Positions 42,459 through 50,537 of a stretch of 64,000 bases of DNA are shown in pieces (within the stretch, counting starts at the first letter, position 1; every line of letters starts with the position of its first letter). The notes under the pieces were generated by a model that saw only the letters and a program-made list of their open reading frames with translations, was not told the origin of the DNA and made no database searches. The translations under genes were made by a program, and so were the position numbers. The stretch is from Pseudobdellovibrionaceae bacterium (GTDB taxonomy: Bacteria; Bdellovibrionota; FAC87; UBA2466; JACKAF01): NCBI GenBank assembly GCA_020635235.1, contig JACKAF010000006.1, positions 1 to 64,000 on the forward strand, read 5' to 3'.

Positions 42459-43472
42459 ATGTTACGCTCAGAAATTATCGGTGTGGGTTCTTACGTGCCG
42501 GATCGGGTGCTGACGAACTTTGACATGGAAAAATTTTTGGACACTTCGGACGAGTGGATCCGCAAGCGCACCGGCATCGAGCAGCGTCGCTGGGCAGCGC
42601 TGGGGCAGTGCACTTCCGACCTGGCGCTGGAGGCATCACAAGAGGCGCTGAAGAGCGCCGGTGTCGCGGTCGCCGACATCGACATGATCATCTTTGCCAC
42701 TCTAACGCCGGATCATTTCTTTCCAGGCACAGGATGTTTTTTGCAGGAGAAACTTGGAGTGCCGGGCATCGCAAGTTTGGATATCAGACAGCAGTGCACG
42801 GGCTTCATTTACGGTCTTTCGATCGCCGACCATTTTATTCGCTGTGGCACTTACAAGAAGATCCTTCTTGTCGGATCTGAGGTGCACTCCAGCGGGCTTG
42901 ACCGCACCACCCGCGGTCGCGATGTCACGGTTTTGTTTGGAGATGGGGCGGGGGCCGTTGTGCTTTCCGCGAAAGAGGTTTCTGATTCCGATCGGGAGTC
43001 ATTTGTCTTGGGTTGCCACCTACACGCAGACGGTAGAGGCGCAAAGGAACTGTGGATCCCGGCCCCTGGATCCGCCTTGGGGCGGCCGGATCGTATTGAT
43101 CACGAAGTGCTGAATGAAGGCCTGCACTACCCGCACATGAACGGCAAGAAAGTCTTTATTGCCGCAGTCACAAAGATGGCGGAGTCCTTAACAGCCTGCT
43201 TACGCGAACATGGCGTTACCGTCGACGATGTGGATCGGTTCTTCTTTCATCAGGCCAATTTGCGCATCAACGACGCTGTTGCCGAGCAGTTGAAGATTCC
43301 CGCCGAAAAGGTTTTTAACACGATTCAGAAGTTTGGAAATACGACTGCGGCTACGATTCCACTTGGCATGCATGAAGCCTTGAAAGCGGGCGAACTCAAG
43401 AAAGGGATGCTAGTGGCCCTTGCGGCTTTTGGCAGTGGGTACACCTGGGGCTCGTCGCTTTTGCGTTACTGA
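42459..43472 (+). CDS. fabH: Beta-ketoacyl-ACP synthase III
   Basis: This 337-residue thiolase-fold enzyme has the catalytic Cys113 in DIRQQCTGFIYGL, His near 264 in FFFHQANLRIND and Asn near 293 in KFGNTTAATIPL, the FabH triad. It condenses an acyl-CoA primer with malonyl-ACP to start fatty acid synthesis. It stands alone here (no acpP, fabD or plsX beside it), so it may serve a specialised lipid rather than the core pathway. A good AGGAGAGGG site precedes the ATG. Confidence 0.93.
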   Translation: MLRSEIIGVGSYVPDRVLTNFDMEKFLDTSDEWIRKRTGIEQRRWAALGQCTSDLALEASQEALKSAGVAVADIDMIIFATLTPDHFFPGTGCFLQEKLGVPGIASLDIRQQCTGFIYGLSIADHFIRCGTYKKILLVGSEVHSSGLDRTTRGRDVTVLFGDGAGAVVLSAKEVSDSDRESFVLGCHLHADGRGAKELWIPAPGSALGRPDRIDHEVLNEGLHYPHMNGKKVFIAAVTKMAESLTACLREHGVTVDDVDRFFFHQANLRINDAVAEQLKIPAEKVFNTIQKFGNTTAATIPLGMHEALKAGELKKGMLVALAAFGSGYTWGSSLLRY

Positions 43473-44989
43473 TTTTTTAGAAATTTTGTTAAGGCGTTTT
43501 GTAGCGCCTGCGCCAGCTGCTTCTGGTTATCTACCGTGCTTAGGTATTTTTCATCTCCTTCATCGACGATGAGACCTAATTCGACGAGTACGGTGGGGGC
43601 TACTGCGTTCTTAACCACGGCGAGTTCATTGTATTCATAAATCCCGAGATCGTCATCCAGCAGCGTCCGGCTCTCGCCGGGCACTCGCTCTGCGTGGTGC
43701 AGTGTTGGCTTTCGTCCCAGTTTTAGGAACTCTCGACCAATCAGCTCCGCGAGTGTACGCGAGCGATCGGCATACTCACCACGGGTTCCGACGAAGAGGG
43801 AGAACCCGGTCGCGGGCTCACGTGTAACCCAACCGCCGTCGGCCCGCTTTTCTAGATAATTCTCCTGCATAGAATCATGGTGAATCGAGAGCACGGCATC
43901 GGGTTTTAGAGCGCGAATTTTATCTACGCGCTCTCGCAGCGAAAGATTTTCGTCCTGTTTCCGGGAGAGCGGTGCCTCAAACGCTTTCTGTTGCTCAAGC
44001 GTCTTTTGGAGTAGCGCACTAAACCTGTCGTTGTAGAGCACTTCATCTTTTCCGGTAGAACTTCGTACGCCCGGCGATTCCGGCGAATGGCCAGGATCAA
44101 TCACCACTTTGGGTTTGCGGAAAGCGGCGCAAGGATCAGGCCGGTTCGGGTGGTTCGTAAACCAAAGGTAGTCGGCAGGCTCATGACCGAAGTCTTCCGC
44201 CGTGGCGGTCGGTTCATGCACTTCCGTGAACTGTACCGTTGCGATTTTCTTTTTTGGAAAAGCCTGATGGATGTAAAAAGGGACTCCATAGTCGTCGCGC
44301 GTGTGCCCGGCACCGGCAAGTAAGAGCGCATTTTTTTGCTGGGAGAGTTGGTAGGCCATGTAGAGATCTTTGTACTTTTGAACTAGCGCCATTCCTGAAA
44401 AATATTTTTTGGGCAACTGCCCACAGTGCGATTCATCAAGCAGCTGTTCGAGTTTCTTGTCCCATTTAGGACGTCGCTCCAAGCCGCCGAACTCGCGGAA
44501 TACTTTGGCAGGGAGAGGGCCGGGTTTTCCCGCCCGTATCTCTTTTAAGTGCTCCGGATCCAAAGCTCCCGCAAGGACTGTAGCCCCCGCTTCTTTGATA
44601 GATCTAAAAACGGGTTCAAAAAGAGAAAAGTCGGGCCAGCCGCTCTTTGCCCAATTCAAGATAGTTTCCAACTCCGACAGTGGGGCCGTATTGGCATTTT
44701 TTGCCTGAGTGGGATCAAGGTGTTCCATAACCACTGCGGTGGGTTTTAGCCGTTGGACTATTTCTGCTTGGTATTGGTGGTGTACCGGGTTGTCGTGCGC
44801 TTCTCCGAGTAGCACATAGTCGGCGGCCCGGAGCGCGGAATATAACGCTTCCTCCGAGACGAACTTTCCAGCGTGTACGTCCCAGATCTTTCCCGAAAGT
44901 GCCGGGTTAGTAATTTGGTGTTGGCAACTGCCCAATAGCAGGGAGGCCACCAGGACGAATCCGAATCTGAATGAAATTGACTGAGCCAT
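43466..44989 (-). CDS. Lipoprotein fusion: ChaN-like domain plus N-acetylmuramoyl-L-alanine amidase
   Basis: This 507-residue protein begins with a lipoprotein signal (VASLLLGSC). The N-terminal ChaN-like (EreA/haem-binding type) domain has YVLLGEAHDNPVHHQYQ, VVMEHLDPTQ and LLLAGAGHTRDDYGVP. The C-terminal Amidase_3 domain (about 290-500) has VVIDPGHSPES, LSLRERVDKIRAL, AVLSIHHDS and VLVELGLI, giving the zinc His/Glu/His and catalytic Glu. It should cut the peptide from peptidoglycan at the cell surface or periplasm; the ChaN part may bind haem or iron. The fusion is unusual. Confidence 0.82.
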   Translation of the reverse strand: MAQSISFRFGFVLVASLLLGSCQHQITNPALSGKIWDVHAGKFVSEEALYSALRAADYVLLGEAHDNPVHHQYQAEIVQRLKPTAVVMEHLDPTQAKNANTAPLSELETILNWAKSGWPDFSLFEPVFRSIKEAGATVLAGALDPEHLKEIRAGKPGPLPAKVFREFGGLERRPKWDKKLEQLLDESHCGQLPKKYFSGMALVQKYKDLYMAYQLSQQKNALLLAGAGHTRDDYGVPFYIHQAFPKKKIATVQFTEVHEPTATAEDFGHEPADYLWFTNHPNRPDPCAAFRKPKVVIDPGHSPESPGVRSSTGKDEVLYNDRFSALLQKTLEQQKAFEAPLSRKQDENLSLRERVDKIRALKPDAVLSIHHDSMQENYLEKRADGGWVTREPATGFSLFVGTRGEYADRSRTLAELIGREFLKLGRKPTLHHAERVPGESRTLLDDDLGIYEYNELAVVKNAVAPTVLVELGLIVDEGDEKYLSTVDNQKQLAQALQNALTKFLKNQ

Positions 44990-45190
44990 TTACAAGAGTG
45001 CTTTTATTATAGTCGCTTAAGCTAAACGCATGAAATCGTTTAAGAATGCTGCTAAACCCTCGGAATCCCTAGGAAAACCTAGACACCTTGGCGGTGGGAC
45101 TCGTGCTTGGCTTCTACGGCAGGGATTTTGCTCTACTTTAGAGAACGAAAGTCCGCGATACCGATTTACTTGGAGCAACAGAGGGGTCCC

Positions 45191-45535
45191 ATGGCAGCTG
45201 ATCGCCGCCGATTTCCACGAATGGCCTTACCGGGCACCGTATACGTCCACGATGGGCAAAGCATGCACGCTGTTACCCTGGTCGACATTGGGCTAGGCGG
45301 AGTGGCGGTATTAGGCGAACCCAAGTTTCGTCTCGGAGCTGCCGTGCGGCTCGTCGTTAAGTCGGGGTGGCTAGAAATACCCCTGCAGGCGCGCGGCATC
45401 GTGGTACGCACCGACTATTCCCAGCCGGCCTTTGCTATTCAATTCACCGTTACCTCGGTTCTCTTTGAAGCGGTTCTGTACCGCGCGGCCAAGGCCCACG
45501 GAGAGCCCAGTTGGAAATGGGTGGCGGCCTCGTAA
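45191..45535 (+). CDS. Single PilZ-domain protein
   Basis: This 114-residue PilZ protein starts with RRRFPRMAL (the RxxxR c-di-GMP signature) and DIGLGGVAVLG, a form of D/NxSxxG with Ser replaced by Gly. A beta barrel follows. It would bind c-di-GMP as a soluble effector. ATG 45191 has GAGGGG upstream and the PilZ domain begins there; longer reading to 45107 has no support. The 201 bases before it show no clear promoter. Confidence 0.82.
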   Translation: MAADRRRFPRMALPGTVYVHDGQSMHAVTLVDIGLGGVAVLGEPKFRLGAAVRLVVKSGWLEIPLQARGIVVRTDYSQPAFAIQFTVTSVLFEAVLYRAAKAHGEPSWKWVAAS

Positions 45536-45560
45536 GCTAAGTAGCTGAAATCACAGTAAC

Positions 45561-45589
45561 TTGTGTGGTAATTCCACCTATGCTACACT
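45561..45589 (+). promoter_or_regulatory. Sigma70-type promoter of the TetR gene
   Basis: TTGTGT (45561-45566), 17 bases, TACACT (45584-45589). The start would be near 45596, only about 10 bases before ATG 45606, so the leader is very short. GTGG and CCAC half-sites flank TAATT inside the spacer. Confidence 0.5.
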
Positions 45590-45605
45590 GCGCCGCTGTT
45601 AAGCC

Positions 45606-46247
45606 ATGAACCTTTCTGAACGCAATCGGGCGCTGTACGCGAAGTTCTTGAATTTCAAACCTTCACGTGGAGATGAACGCCGTCTTCGAATTCTGGAAAA
45701 AACGATCGAGTTGATCGGATCGGGTACCGGAATCGAAGGGACTTCTTTTGAATCTATTGGGAAGTCTTTAGAGATGTTGCGTGCGCACGTCGCGTATTAC
45801 TACCCGGATCGCGAAGCGCTCGTTGAGGCGGCGATCAAGCTCGTGATTTCTACTGTGCAAAACTACACAGTTGATTTTGTGCGCGAGGCTCCCGACGAAG
45901 GTTTTGGCAAAGTGGATGGCTTCGTCAACGGAACTTTCGCGTGGGTTCGAGACTTTCCCACTCATCCGAAAGTGATCTTGCTTCTCTACTACTATGCAAG
46001 TTTCAATAAGTCGTACAAAGACATGCACGATCGAGTTCGCACGCTCGGCGCAGATCGCCTGGCGGCTGCGATTGCCGAGATTCTTCCCGCAAAAAAACGC
46101 CGGCAAGCATCGGCCGTTGCCAAATGGATTCAGAGTCTATTGACCGGGCACGTAATAGACTACATTACAACCCATCCTTCGGCCGACCTCGATAGTGTAC
46201 GAAAGAAGTCACTTCGCGAAATCCACGCGTATCTAAAGACCATTTAA
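45606..46247 (+). CDS. TetR-family transcriptional regulator
   Basis: This 213-residue protein has an N-terminal helix-turn-helix of TetR type: RRLRILEKTIELI, then TSFESIGKSLEMLRAHVAYYYPDREALVEAAI. An all-helical ligand-binding C-terminus follows (TFAWVRDFPTHPKVILLLYYYASFNKSY). It probably represses nearby genes; a perfect palindrome at 46323-46338 just downstream is a good operator candidate. No strong ribosome site is seen, matching the very short leader. Confidence 0.87.
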   Translation: MNLSERNRALYAKFLNFKPSRGDERRLRILEKTIELIGSGTGIEGTSFESIGKSLEMLRAHVAYYYPDREALVEAAIKLVISTVQNYTVDFVREAPDEGFGKVDGFVNGTFAWVRDFPTHPKVILLLYYYASFNKSYKDMHDRVRTLGADRLAAAIAEILPAKKRRQASAVAKWIQSLLTGHVIDYITTHPSADLDSVRKKSLREIHAYLKTI

Positions 46248-46322
46248 GTCTTCTTACATAAGCCCCTCCTTCTACAGTCTCGGAAGCTAGCACCTGCATA
46301 CTTATACGCAAAGATAAATATT

Positions 46323-46338
46323 TTATACCGCGGTATAA
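46323..46338. promoter_or_regulatory. Perfect palindrome, candidate TetR operator
   Basis: TTATACCGCGGTATAA is a perfect 16-bp dyad between the TetR gene and the barrel-lipoprotein pair. A related half-site CTTATACGC lies about 20 bases upstream. A weak -35-like TTGACC follows at about 46346. This is the typical layout for TetR control of the next two genes. Confidence 0.55.
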
Positions 46339-46399
46339 GTTTTTGTTGACCGGGAAATTTCGGAAGGGCAAGAATGGTGCCCTCAAATGAGGAGGGGTC

Positions 46400-46960
46400 A
46401 TGAAAAGATCACAAATAATTCTATTGATTGGAATGTTCGCTGTTTTAGGAGTGGGGCGTGTATACGCCATGGAAAGTGAGGGAAGTGGTGGTAAGGGGGT
46501 CAACATACGGGTCAACCCGCTTGGTCTAGTGCTGGGAAGTCTGTCTGGTGATGTGGATTTTCGAGTGTCTGACAAAGTTACGGTGGGCCCGAGTATTGGT
46601 TATTTGTCCGCAAATTTCCTCTTTGCTGAACTCTCGGGTTTAGGAATTGGCGTGCGTGCTAACTACTACTTGAGCGGCGATGCGATGAACACCGGTTGGT
46701 ACGTCGGTCCGAGCGCCGGACTATCGGTAGTTTCTGTGCGTGCCTTGGGTTCTCAGGGATCTCAAGCCGGAATGTACATTGGCACCGTCGTGGGTCGTCA
46801 ATGGGTTTGGGAAAACGGTTTAAACGTGAACTTGGCGTTCGGTGCCAGCTGGTACAGCAACGGCGATACCATCCAGGCGGATAATGGTGGAACGATCAGT
46901 GTACCGTTCTATCACGGGTTTCAACCGTCTGGCGAAATTTCACTCGGTTATGCCTTTTAG
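46400..46960 (+). CDS. Outer-membrane beta-barrel-like protein
   Basis: This 186-residue protein has a signal peptide (MKRSQIILLIGMFAVLGVGRVYA). Alternating amphipathic strands with Gly/aromatic residues (VTVGPSIGYLSANF, GLGIGVRANYYLSG, GWYVGPSAGLSVVSV) follow, and it ends in a terminal Phe (GEISLGYAF), the BAM signature. It probably has eight or so strands. The AGGAGGGGTC site is strong. It is the first gene after the TetR operator candidate and is followed 8 bases later by a lipoprotein. Confidence 0.78.
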   Translation: MKRSQIILLIGMFAVLGVGRVYAMESEGSGGKGVNIRVNPLGLVLGSLSGDVDFRVSDKVTVGPSIGYLSANFLFAELSGLGIGVRANYYLSGDAMNTGWYVGPSAGLSVVSVRALGSQGSQAGMYIGTVVGRQWVWENGLNVNLAFGASWYSNGDTIQADNGGTISVPFYHGFQPSGEISLGYAF

Positions 46961-46968
46961 GGGGGAAC

Positions 46969-47727
46969 ATGAAAAAGTTAACTTCAATTCTTCTGGTGGC
47001 GCTGGCGTTCGTATTTAACGCCTGCGCCACCTTGCAAGTGGATAAGCCCGCGGTCAGCGCGGTAAAGAAAATTGCCATCGTAGGTTTTTCGGTGGAACAA
47101 AAAGAGCCCGAGGGGTGGAAGTTCGGTTCTTCACAGAACGATCTTCCCAACTGGGGCGCGGGTCTGGTGCAAGCCGCCCCACACGCGAGTTCGATTTACG
47201 CGAACGTCGGAAAAACTCTGGCCAAAAAATTTCGCTGGCAAGTCCTTGGGGCCGACGGGCTAAGGAAAAACGCGAGTTATTCTAAACTCTTTGATGAAAA
47301 AATGAAGGGTTGGCAGAGTCGCCCGCCGACGGCAAGTGGTTATAAAGCCTATGGTGCCGACGGCGTCATGGATCCTTGGCCTATCGAGCGGCTGAGTCCC
47401 GAGGAGAGAAAGGCACTGGCGAAATCGCTGGGCGTCCAGGCCTTGGCGGTTGCACGCGTGAAAGTCGAACTCGAAAAAGGCGGGGGACTAGAACGCCTCG
47501 TGGGAGCCGGGGAACTCAAACCCAAAGCGACCATGCAGTTCACGCTCTACGCCAAGGATGGCGGCGATCCAATTTGGCAAGACCTCCAGGCGGTGGGGCC
47601 GGCCGTCGAAAAAGGCACGCAGCACGTTTTGGGCATTACGTCTTTTGAGTCGCTGCTTTCTCAAAGTGTGGAAGCGGTCAACAAATCGCTTAGCAAGCTA
47701 CTTGCCCGCTATGACAAGGGAGAATAG
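46969..47727 (+). CDS. Lipoprotein, unknown, paired with the beta-barrel
   Basis: This 252-residue lipoprotein has lipobox FNAC (near residue 19). A KKIAIVGFSVEQKEPEG strand after the signal, and an alpha/beta body with QALAVARVKVELEKGGGLERL and MQFTLYAKDGGDPIWQDLQAV, recall CsgG/DUF799-type lipoproteins, but I cannot name the family. It is co-transcribed with the barrel protein and possibly under TetR control. Confidence 0.75.
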   Translation: MKKLTSILLVALAFVFNACATLQVDKPAVSAVKKIAIVGFSVEQKEPEGWKFGSSQNDLPNWGAGLVQAAPHASSIYANVGKTLAKKFRWQVLGADGLRKNASYSKLFDEKMKGWQSRPPTASGYKAYGADGVMDPWPIERLSPEERKALAKSLGVQALAVARVKVELEKGGGLERLVGAGELKPKATMQFTLYAKDGGDPIWQDLQAVGPAVEKGTQHVLGITSFESLLSQSVEAVNKSLSKLLARYDKGE

Positions 47728-47775
47728 CGCCAGGGCACTCATCTCCTTGTGCGCTACAGAGTTCGTCGCCGAAAC

Positions 47776-48513
47776 CTAGTTCGCTCGCGGCTGGGCAACG
47801 GCGGCGGCCGCGGGTCGACCCGAGGCCTGGGGCTCTGGTTGTTGTTGGGCCGCACGCCTTTGAATGAGCTCTCTGAAAACCTCGCCCCAAATGCGGTAGG
47901 TTTCCGCGAGATCTTCCAGATACTTCTCTACTGTTTCGTCTGTGTAGTTGGGGTCTCCCTGAATATAGAGGAGCGCCACATCGGGTGGCAGTGAGCGCAC
48001 AAAGCTCAAGTGATCGAGGCCCAACGCGAAGGCATGCTGGAAAAGCAACTTCGTATCTTTGCCAAGTGCTCTTAGATACACGCCCGCGGCGGCGAGCCAG
48101 CGGAGGTAAAGGTCGACGTCGTCCCCATCCATCAAATCCGCTTCGCCGACGGTGTCCAGATACGCGTCGTAAGTAGAGTTTCCGTCCCCATCACTCAACG
48201 CAGTAAGTCCCAATAGGCCTTTCCAAGCCGCAATGCGCTCTGCCGTTGGGTTTGCGTACGCGGGGCCGTGCGTAGGTTCGAAAGCAGGATCGATCTTCTG
48301 GGCCGCTCGCAGTGCCTTTGTCGTGTCCAACTTGGCCACGGCGGCAAACGCCGGCTGCAAGAACGTCGGGACGGGGTTCACGGTCTCGGCGCCCGTCTCC
48401 TCGGCAACGGTATAACCACAAAGGCCGGCAATCCAACTGCGAATACCGGCCTCAGCTGGGGCACAAAAGAACGACAAAGAGAGAACCGCCGTGAGGGCGA
48501 TTTGCTTGAGCAT
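47776..48513 (-). CDS. Secreted helical protein, unknown
   Basis: This protein of about 245 residues has a signal peptide (LKQIALTAVLSLSFFCAPAEA) and an Ala-rich helical body (PTFLQPAFAAVAKLDTTKALRAAQKI). A mid-region DGDGNSTYDAYLDTVGEADLMDGDDVDLYL resembles calcium-binding loops (DxDGN). A low-complexity tail follows (AAQQQPEPQASGRPAAAA). ATG 48513 with GGAGAATC is preferred over 48534. The function is unknown. Confidence 0.68.
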   Translation of the reverse strand: MLKQIALTAVLSLSFFCAPAEAGIRSWIAGLCGYTVAEETGAETVNPVPTFLQPAFAAVAKLDTTKALRAAQKIDPAFEPTHGPAYANPTAERIAAWKGLLGLTALSDGDGNSTYDAYLDTVGEADLMDGDDVDLYLRWLAAAGVYLRALGKDTKLLFQHAFALGLDHLSFVRSLPPDVALLYIQGDPNYTDETVEKYLEDLAETYRIWGEVFRELIQRRAAQQQPEPQASGRPAAAAVAQPRAN

Positions 48514-48594
48514 GACTATGATTCTCCGACGCATGAAAAGTTTCGTGCGTCTTTTAACATTCAGACACGTGGGGTCAAGGGTTTAGTTTGGGGA

Positions 48595-49470
48595 TTAACG
48601 GCCAGCGACTGCGCGCTTTAGCGAAGGGGTATAGTCGTAGCGCACGTAGCGGCTGTACTGCTTGGGGCTAATGTATTCGTTGTAAAGCATGCCCTTTAGG
48701 ATGTTGCGGAGCTTTTCCCGTTTCGCCTCCGAGACGTGCCGGTTTTGCACAAGGCTATAAAAGTTGCGCCTGGGCGAAGGCAGCAAAAGGGCGATGAAGG
48801 CGCCCTCGGCGGCATTGATCTCGCTTGGGGGCTTGCGAAACACGTTCCGGGCAACTGATTCCGCGCCGAAAATATCCGGTCCAAATTCTGCGAGATTCAG
48901 ATAAATCTCCAAAAGCTCATTTTTGCTGAACGTGGCTTCAAGACGCCGGGTCAGAATGACTTCCTTGAGCTTTCTGGTGAAGGTCTTGCTGTCGTCGAGA
49001 AAGAGGTTTTTGGCCACCTGTTGGCTGATGGTGCTTCCCCCGAAAACGGGCCGCCCCTTTTTTAGGTTTGCGGCGAATGCCTGCATGATGGCCCCGTAGT
49101 TCACTCCATCGTGTTCAAAGAAGCTGCGGTCTTCGCTCAGAACTACGGCGTAGAGAAAATCCCGGTTAATCGCCGACAAGGGTACCCAAATGTGCTTGCC
49201 CCCGCGTTTCTCAAAGCGCTCGTAAACTTGGCCGCGCGCCACCTTTTTTAGGGCGGTGAAGTTCATGGACTCTACGTCAGGAAGGCTTGCGAAAAACAGG
49301 TAGGTGACGAGGCCCACAAGGGCGGCAAAGCTCCAGAAGGCGACCCCTGTCGCAAAGCATAGGAACTTGAATGCCCGGATGGGGCTAGTGAATATGTGTA
49401 TCAGCTGTTCTTTGGCAGAAATAGCCAAAGCTTTCGGTGACTTACGCTTTTTGTGGCTCGTCGCGGACAT
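48595..49470 (-). CDS. mtgA: Monofunctional peptidoglycan glycosyltransferase (GT51)
   Basis: This 291-residue protein has an N-terminal transmembrane anchor (FATGVAFWSFAALVGLVTYLFFA). The GT51 catalytic motifs are EDRSFFEHDGVNYGAIMQA, GGSTISQQVAKNLFL, RKLKEVILTRRLEATFSKNELLEIYLN and ESVARNVF..INAAEGAFIALLLP. It polymerises lipid II glycan chains outside the inner membrane and lacks a transpeptidase domain. ATG 49470 is chosen over the upstream GTG 49476; no clear ribosome site was found. Confidence 0.93.
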   Translation of the reverse strand: MSATSHKKRKSPKALAISAKEQLIHIFTSPIRAFKFLCFATGVAFWSFAALVGLVTYLFFASLPDVESMNFTALKKVARGQVYERFEKRGGKHIWVPLSAINRDFLYAVVLSEDRSFFEHDGVNYGAIMQAFAANLKKGRPVFGGSTISQQVAKNLFLDDSKTFTRKLKEVILTRRLEATFSKNELLEIYLNLAEFGPDIFGAESVARNVFRKPPSEINAAEGAFIALLLPSPRRNFYSLVQNRHVSEAKREKLRNILKGMLYNEYISPKQYSRYVRYDYTPSLKRAVAGR

Positions 49471-49527
49471 CGGCACTAGTCTTATCGGAGGCAGGGCGTC
49501 ATCTTTGAAGCCGATCCGCAGCCCAAT

Positions 49528-49932
49528 TTAGCGCGTAGGTAGCCCAGCTACTCCGGCCCACTTATCGCCGCGCACGACGGCTTTGGCCGCTTCGCTGGTG
49601 GCTTTCACGCTCCAGATTCGGGACTTGGCGTTTGTGGCAGTGGGTTGCTCGGTAAGCGCCCAGACGTAGGGTTCTTCATAGTTTCTGTTGGCGACCCGGA
49701 TGACGGCCTTCACTTCAAAGTTAGAGTCCTCGAATTTAGGGGCCACCCAGATTGATTCCGCGTGTACGCCCGCGGTCCGCAAACTGGCGACGCGATCTTC
49801 GAGGATCTTTTCGATGGGTTCTCCGCGCAGTTTGTATTTTTGTACCGCCCGAAGGACGTTTTGATTGTCTGAACTACACGCCGAAAGCAGAACGCTCAGC
49901 GCGAGCATAACAAATAGAATTTTGGACTCCAT
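49528..49932 (-). CDS. Small lipoprotein, unknown
   Basis: This 134-residue lipoprotein has lipobox LLSAC (residue 19). The body has a helix (VLRAVQKYKLRGEPIEKILEDRVASLR) and a beta end (AKSRIWSVKATSEAAKAVV) with two conserved-looking Trp. No family is recognised. It lies behind the glycosyltransferase in the same orientation but 57 bases upstream, perhaps one transcript. Confidence 0.72.
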   Translation of the reverse strand: MESKILFVMLALSVLLSACSSDNQNVLRAVQKYKLRGEPIEKILEDRVASLRTAGVHAESIWVAPKFEDSNFEVKAVIRVANRNYEEPYVWALTEQPTATNAKSRIWSVKATSEAAKAVVRGDKWAGVAGLPTR

Positions 49933-50115
49933 CTCAAGCCCCCTTGTCTGGTTCCGGCTTCAGTCTAGTTCCGAATTGTGGAGCAAATTGGAGGCAAATC
50001 GGAAGCTTTTTGAAAAGAGTAAGGCCAGCTAAATATTTGGATTTTAAAGCCATTCCCCCCAGGCTGGGCCTGGGGGGACTAGGAGGGGACAGGGAAAAAC
50101 GACGGGAATCAGGAC

Positions 50116-50298
50116 TTAGAAGCGCTCCGCGCAACGTAGGTTCTCGGACGTGCGCAGCTGGGCTTGCAAACAGGCCTCCCAGTTGGAGAAGCGTCCACCT
50201 GCTCCGTAACCGTAGCCCATCGGCATGGCCGGACCGCAGGCCGAAAGGACCACCGTAAAAACTATTGCCCCAAGGATAAAGACGACCGAACTTTTCAT
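50116..50298 (-). CDS. Very small lipoprotein
   Basis: This 60-residue protein has lipobox LSAC (residue 21) and a Gly/Tyr-rich linker (MGYGYGAGG). A short tail with two Cys (EACLQAQL, ENLRCAERF) could form a disulfide. AGGGAGTGAATC precedes ATG 50298. Upstream, AACGCCG/CGGCGTT (50316-50333) forms a hairpin in its leader. The function is unknown. Confidence 0.62.
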   Translation of the reverse strand: MKSSVVFILGAIVFTVVLSACGPAMPMGYGYGAGGRFSNWEACLQAQLRTSENLRCAERF

Positions 50299-50454
50299 GA
50301 TTCACTCCCTTCTCTAACGCCGTTGTCGGCGTTGATTATTGGTAATACAAAGCTTGTGCCAGGTTTTGAGAGCTGCAGCAGGCACGCTGCGGAGTAGAAA
50401 ACCGAGTTAGACTTGCGACGCTCTCAGGAATGAACATTTCGATTTTGAGAATGC

Positions 50455-50483
50455 TTTACGGCCTTCGAATCTGTTCTTAGAAT
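50455..50483 (+). promoter_or_regulatory. Sigma70-type promoter of the ATP-grasp gene
   Basis: TTTACG (50455-50460), 17 bases, TAGAAT (50478-50483). The start would be near 50490, placing TTG 50496 only six bases in, so GTG 50538 (about 48-base leader with GAGAG upstream) is the better gene start. Confidence 0.5.
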
Positions 50484-50537
50484 TATTTTCGCAGGTTGAG
50501 TTTTTGCTGTGGACCTAACAATGGCGAGAGTCAGGCA

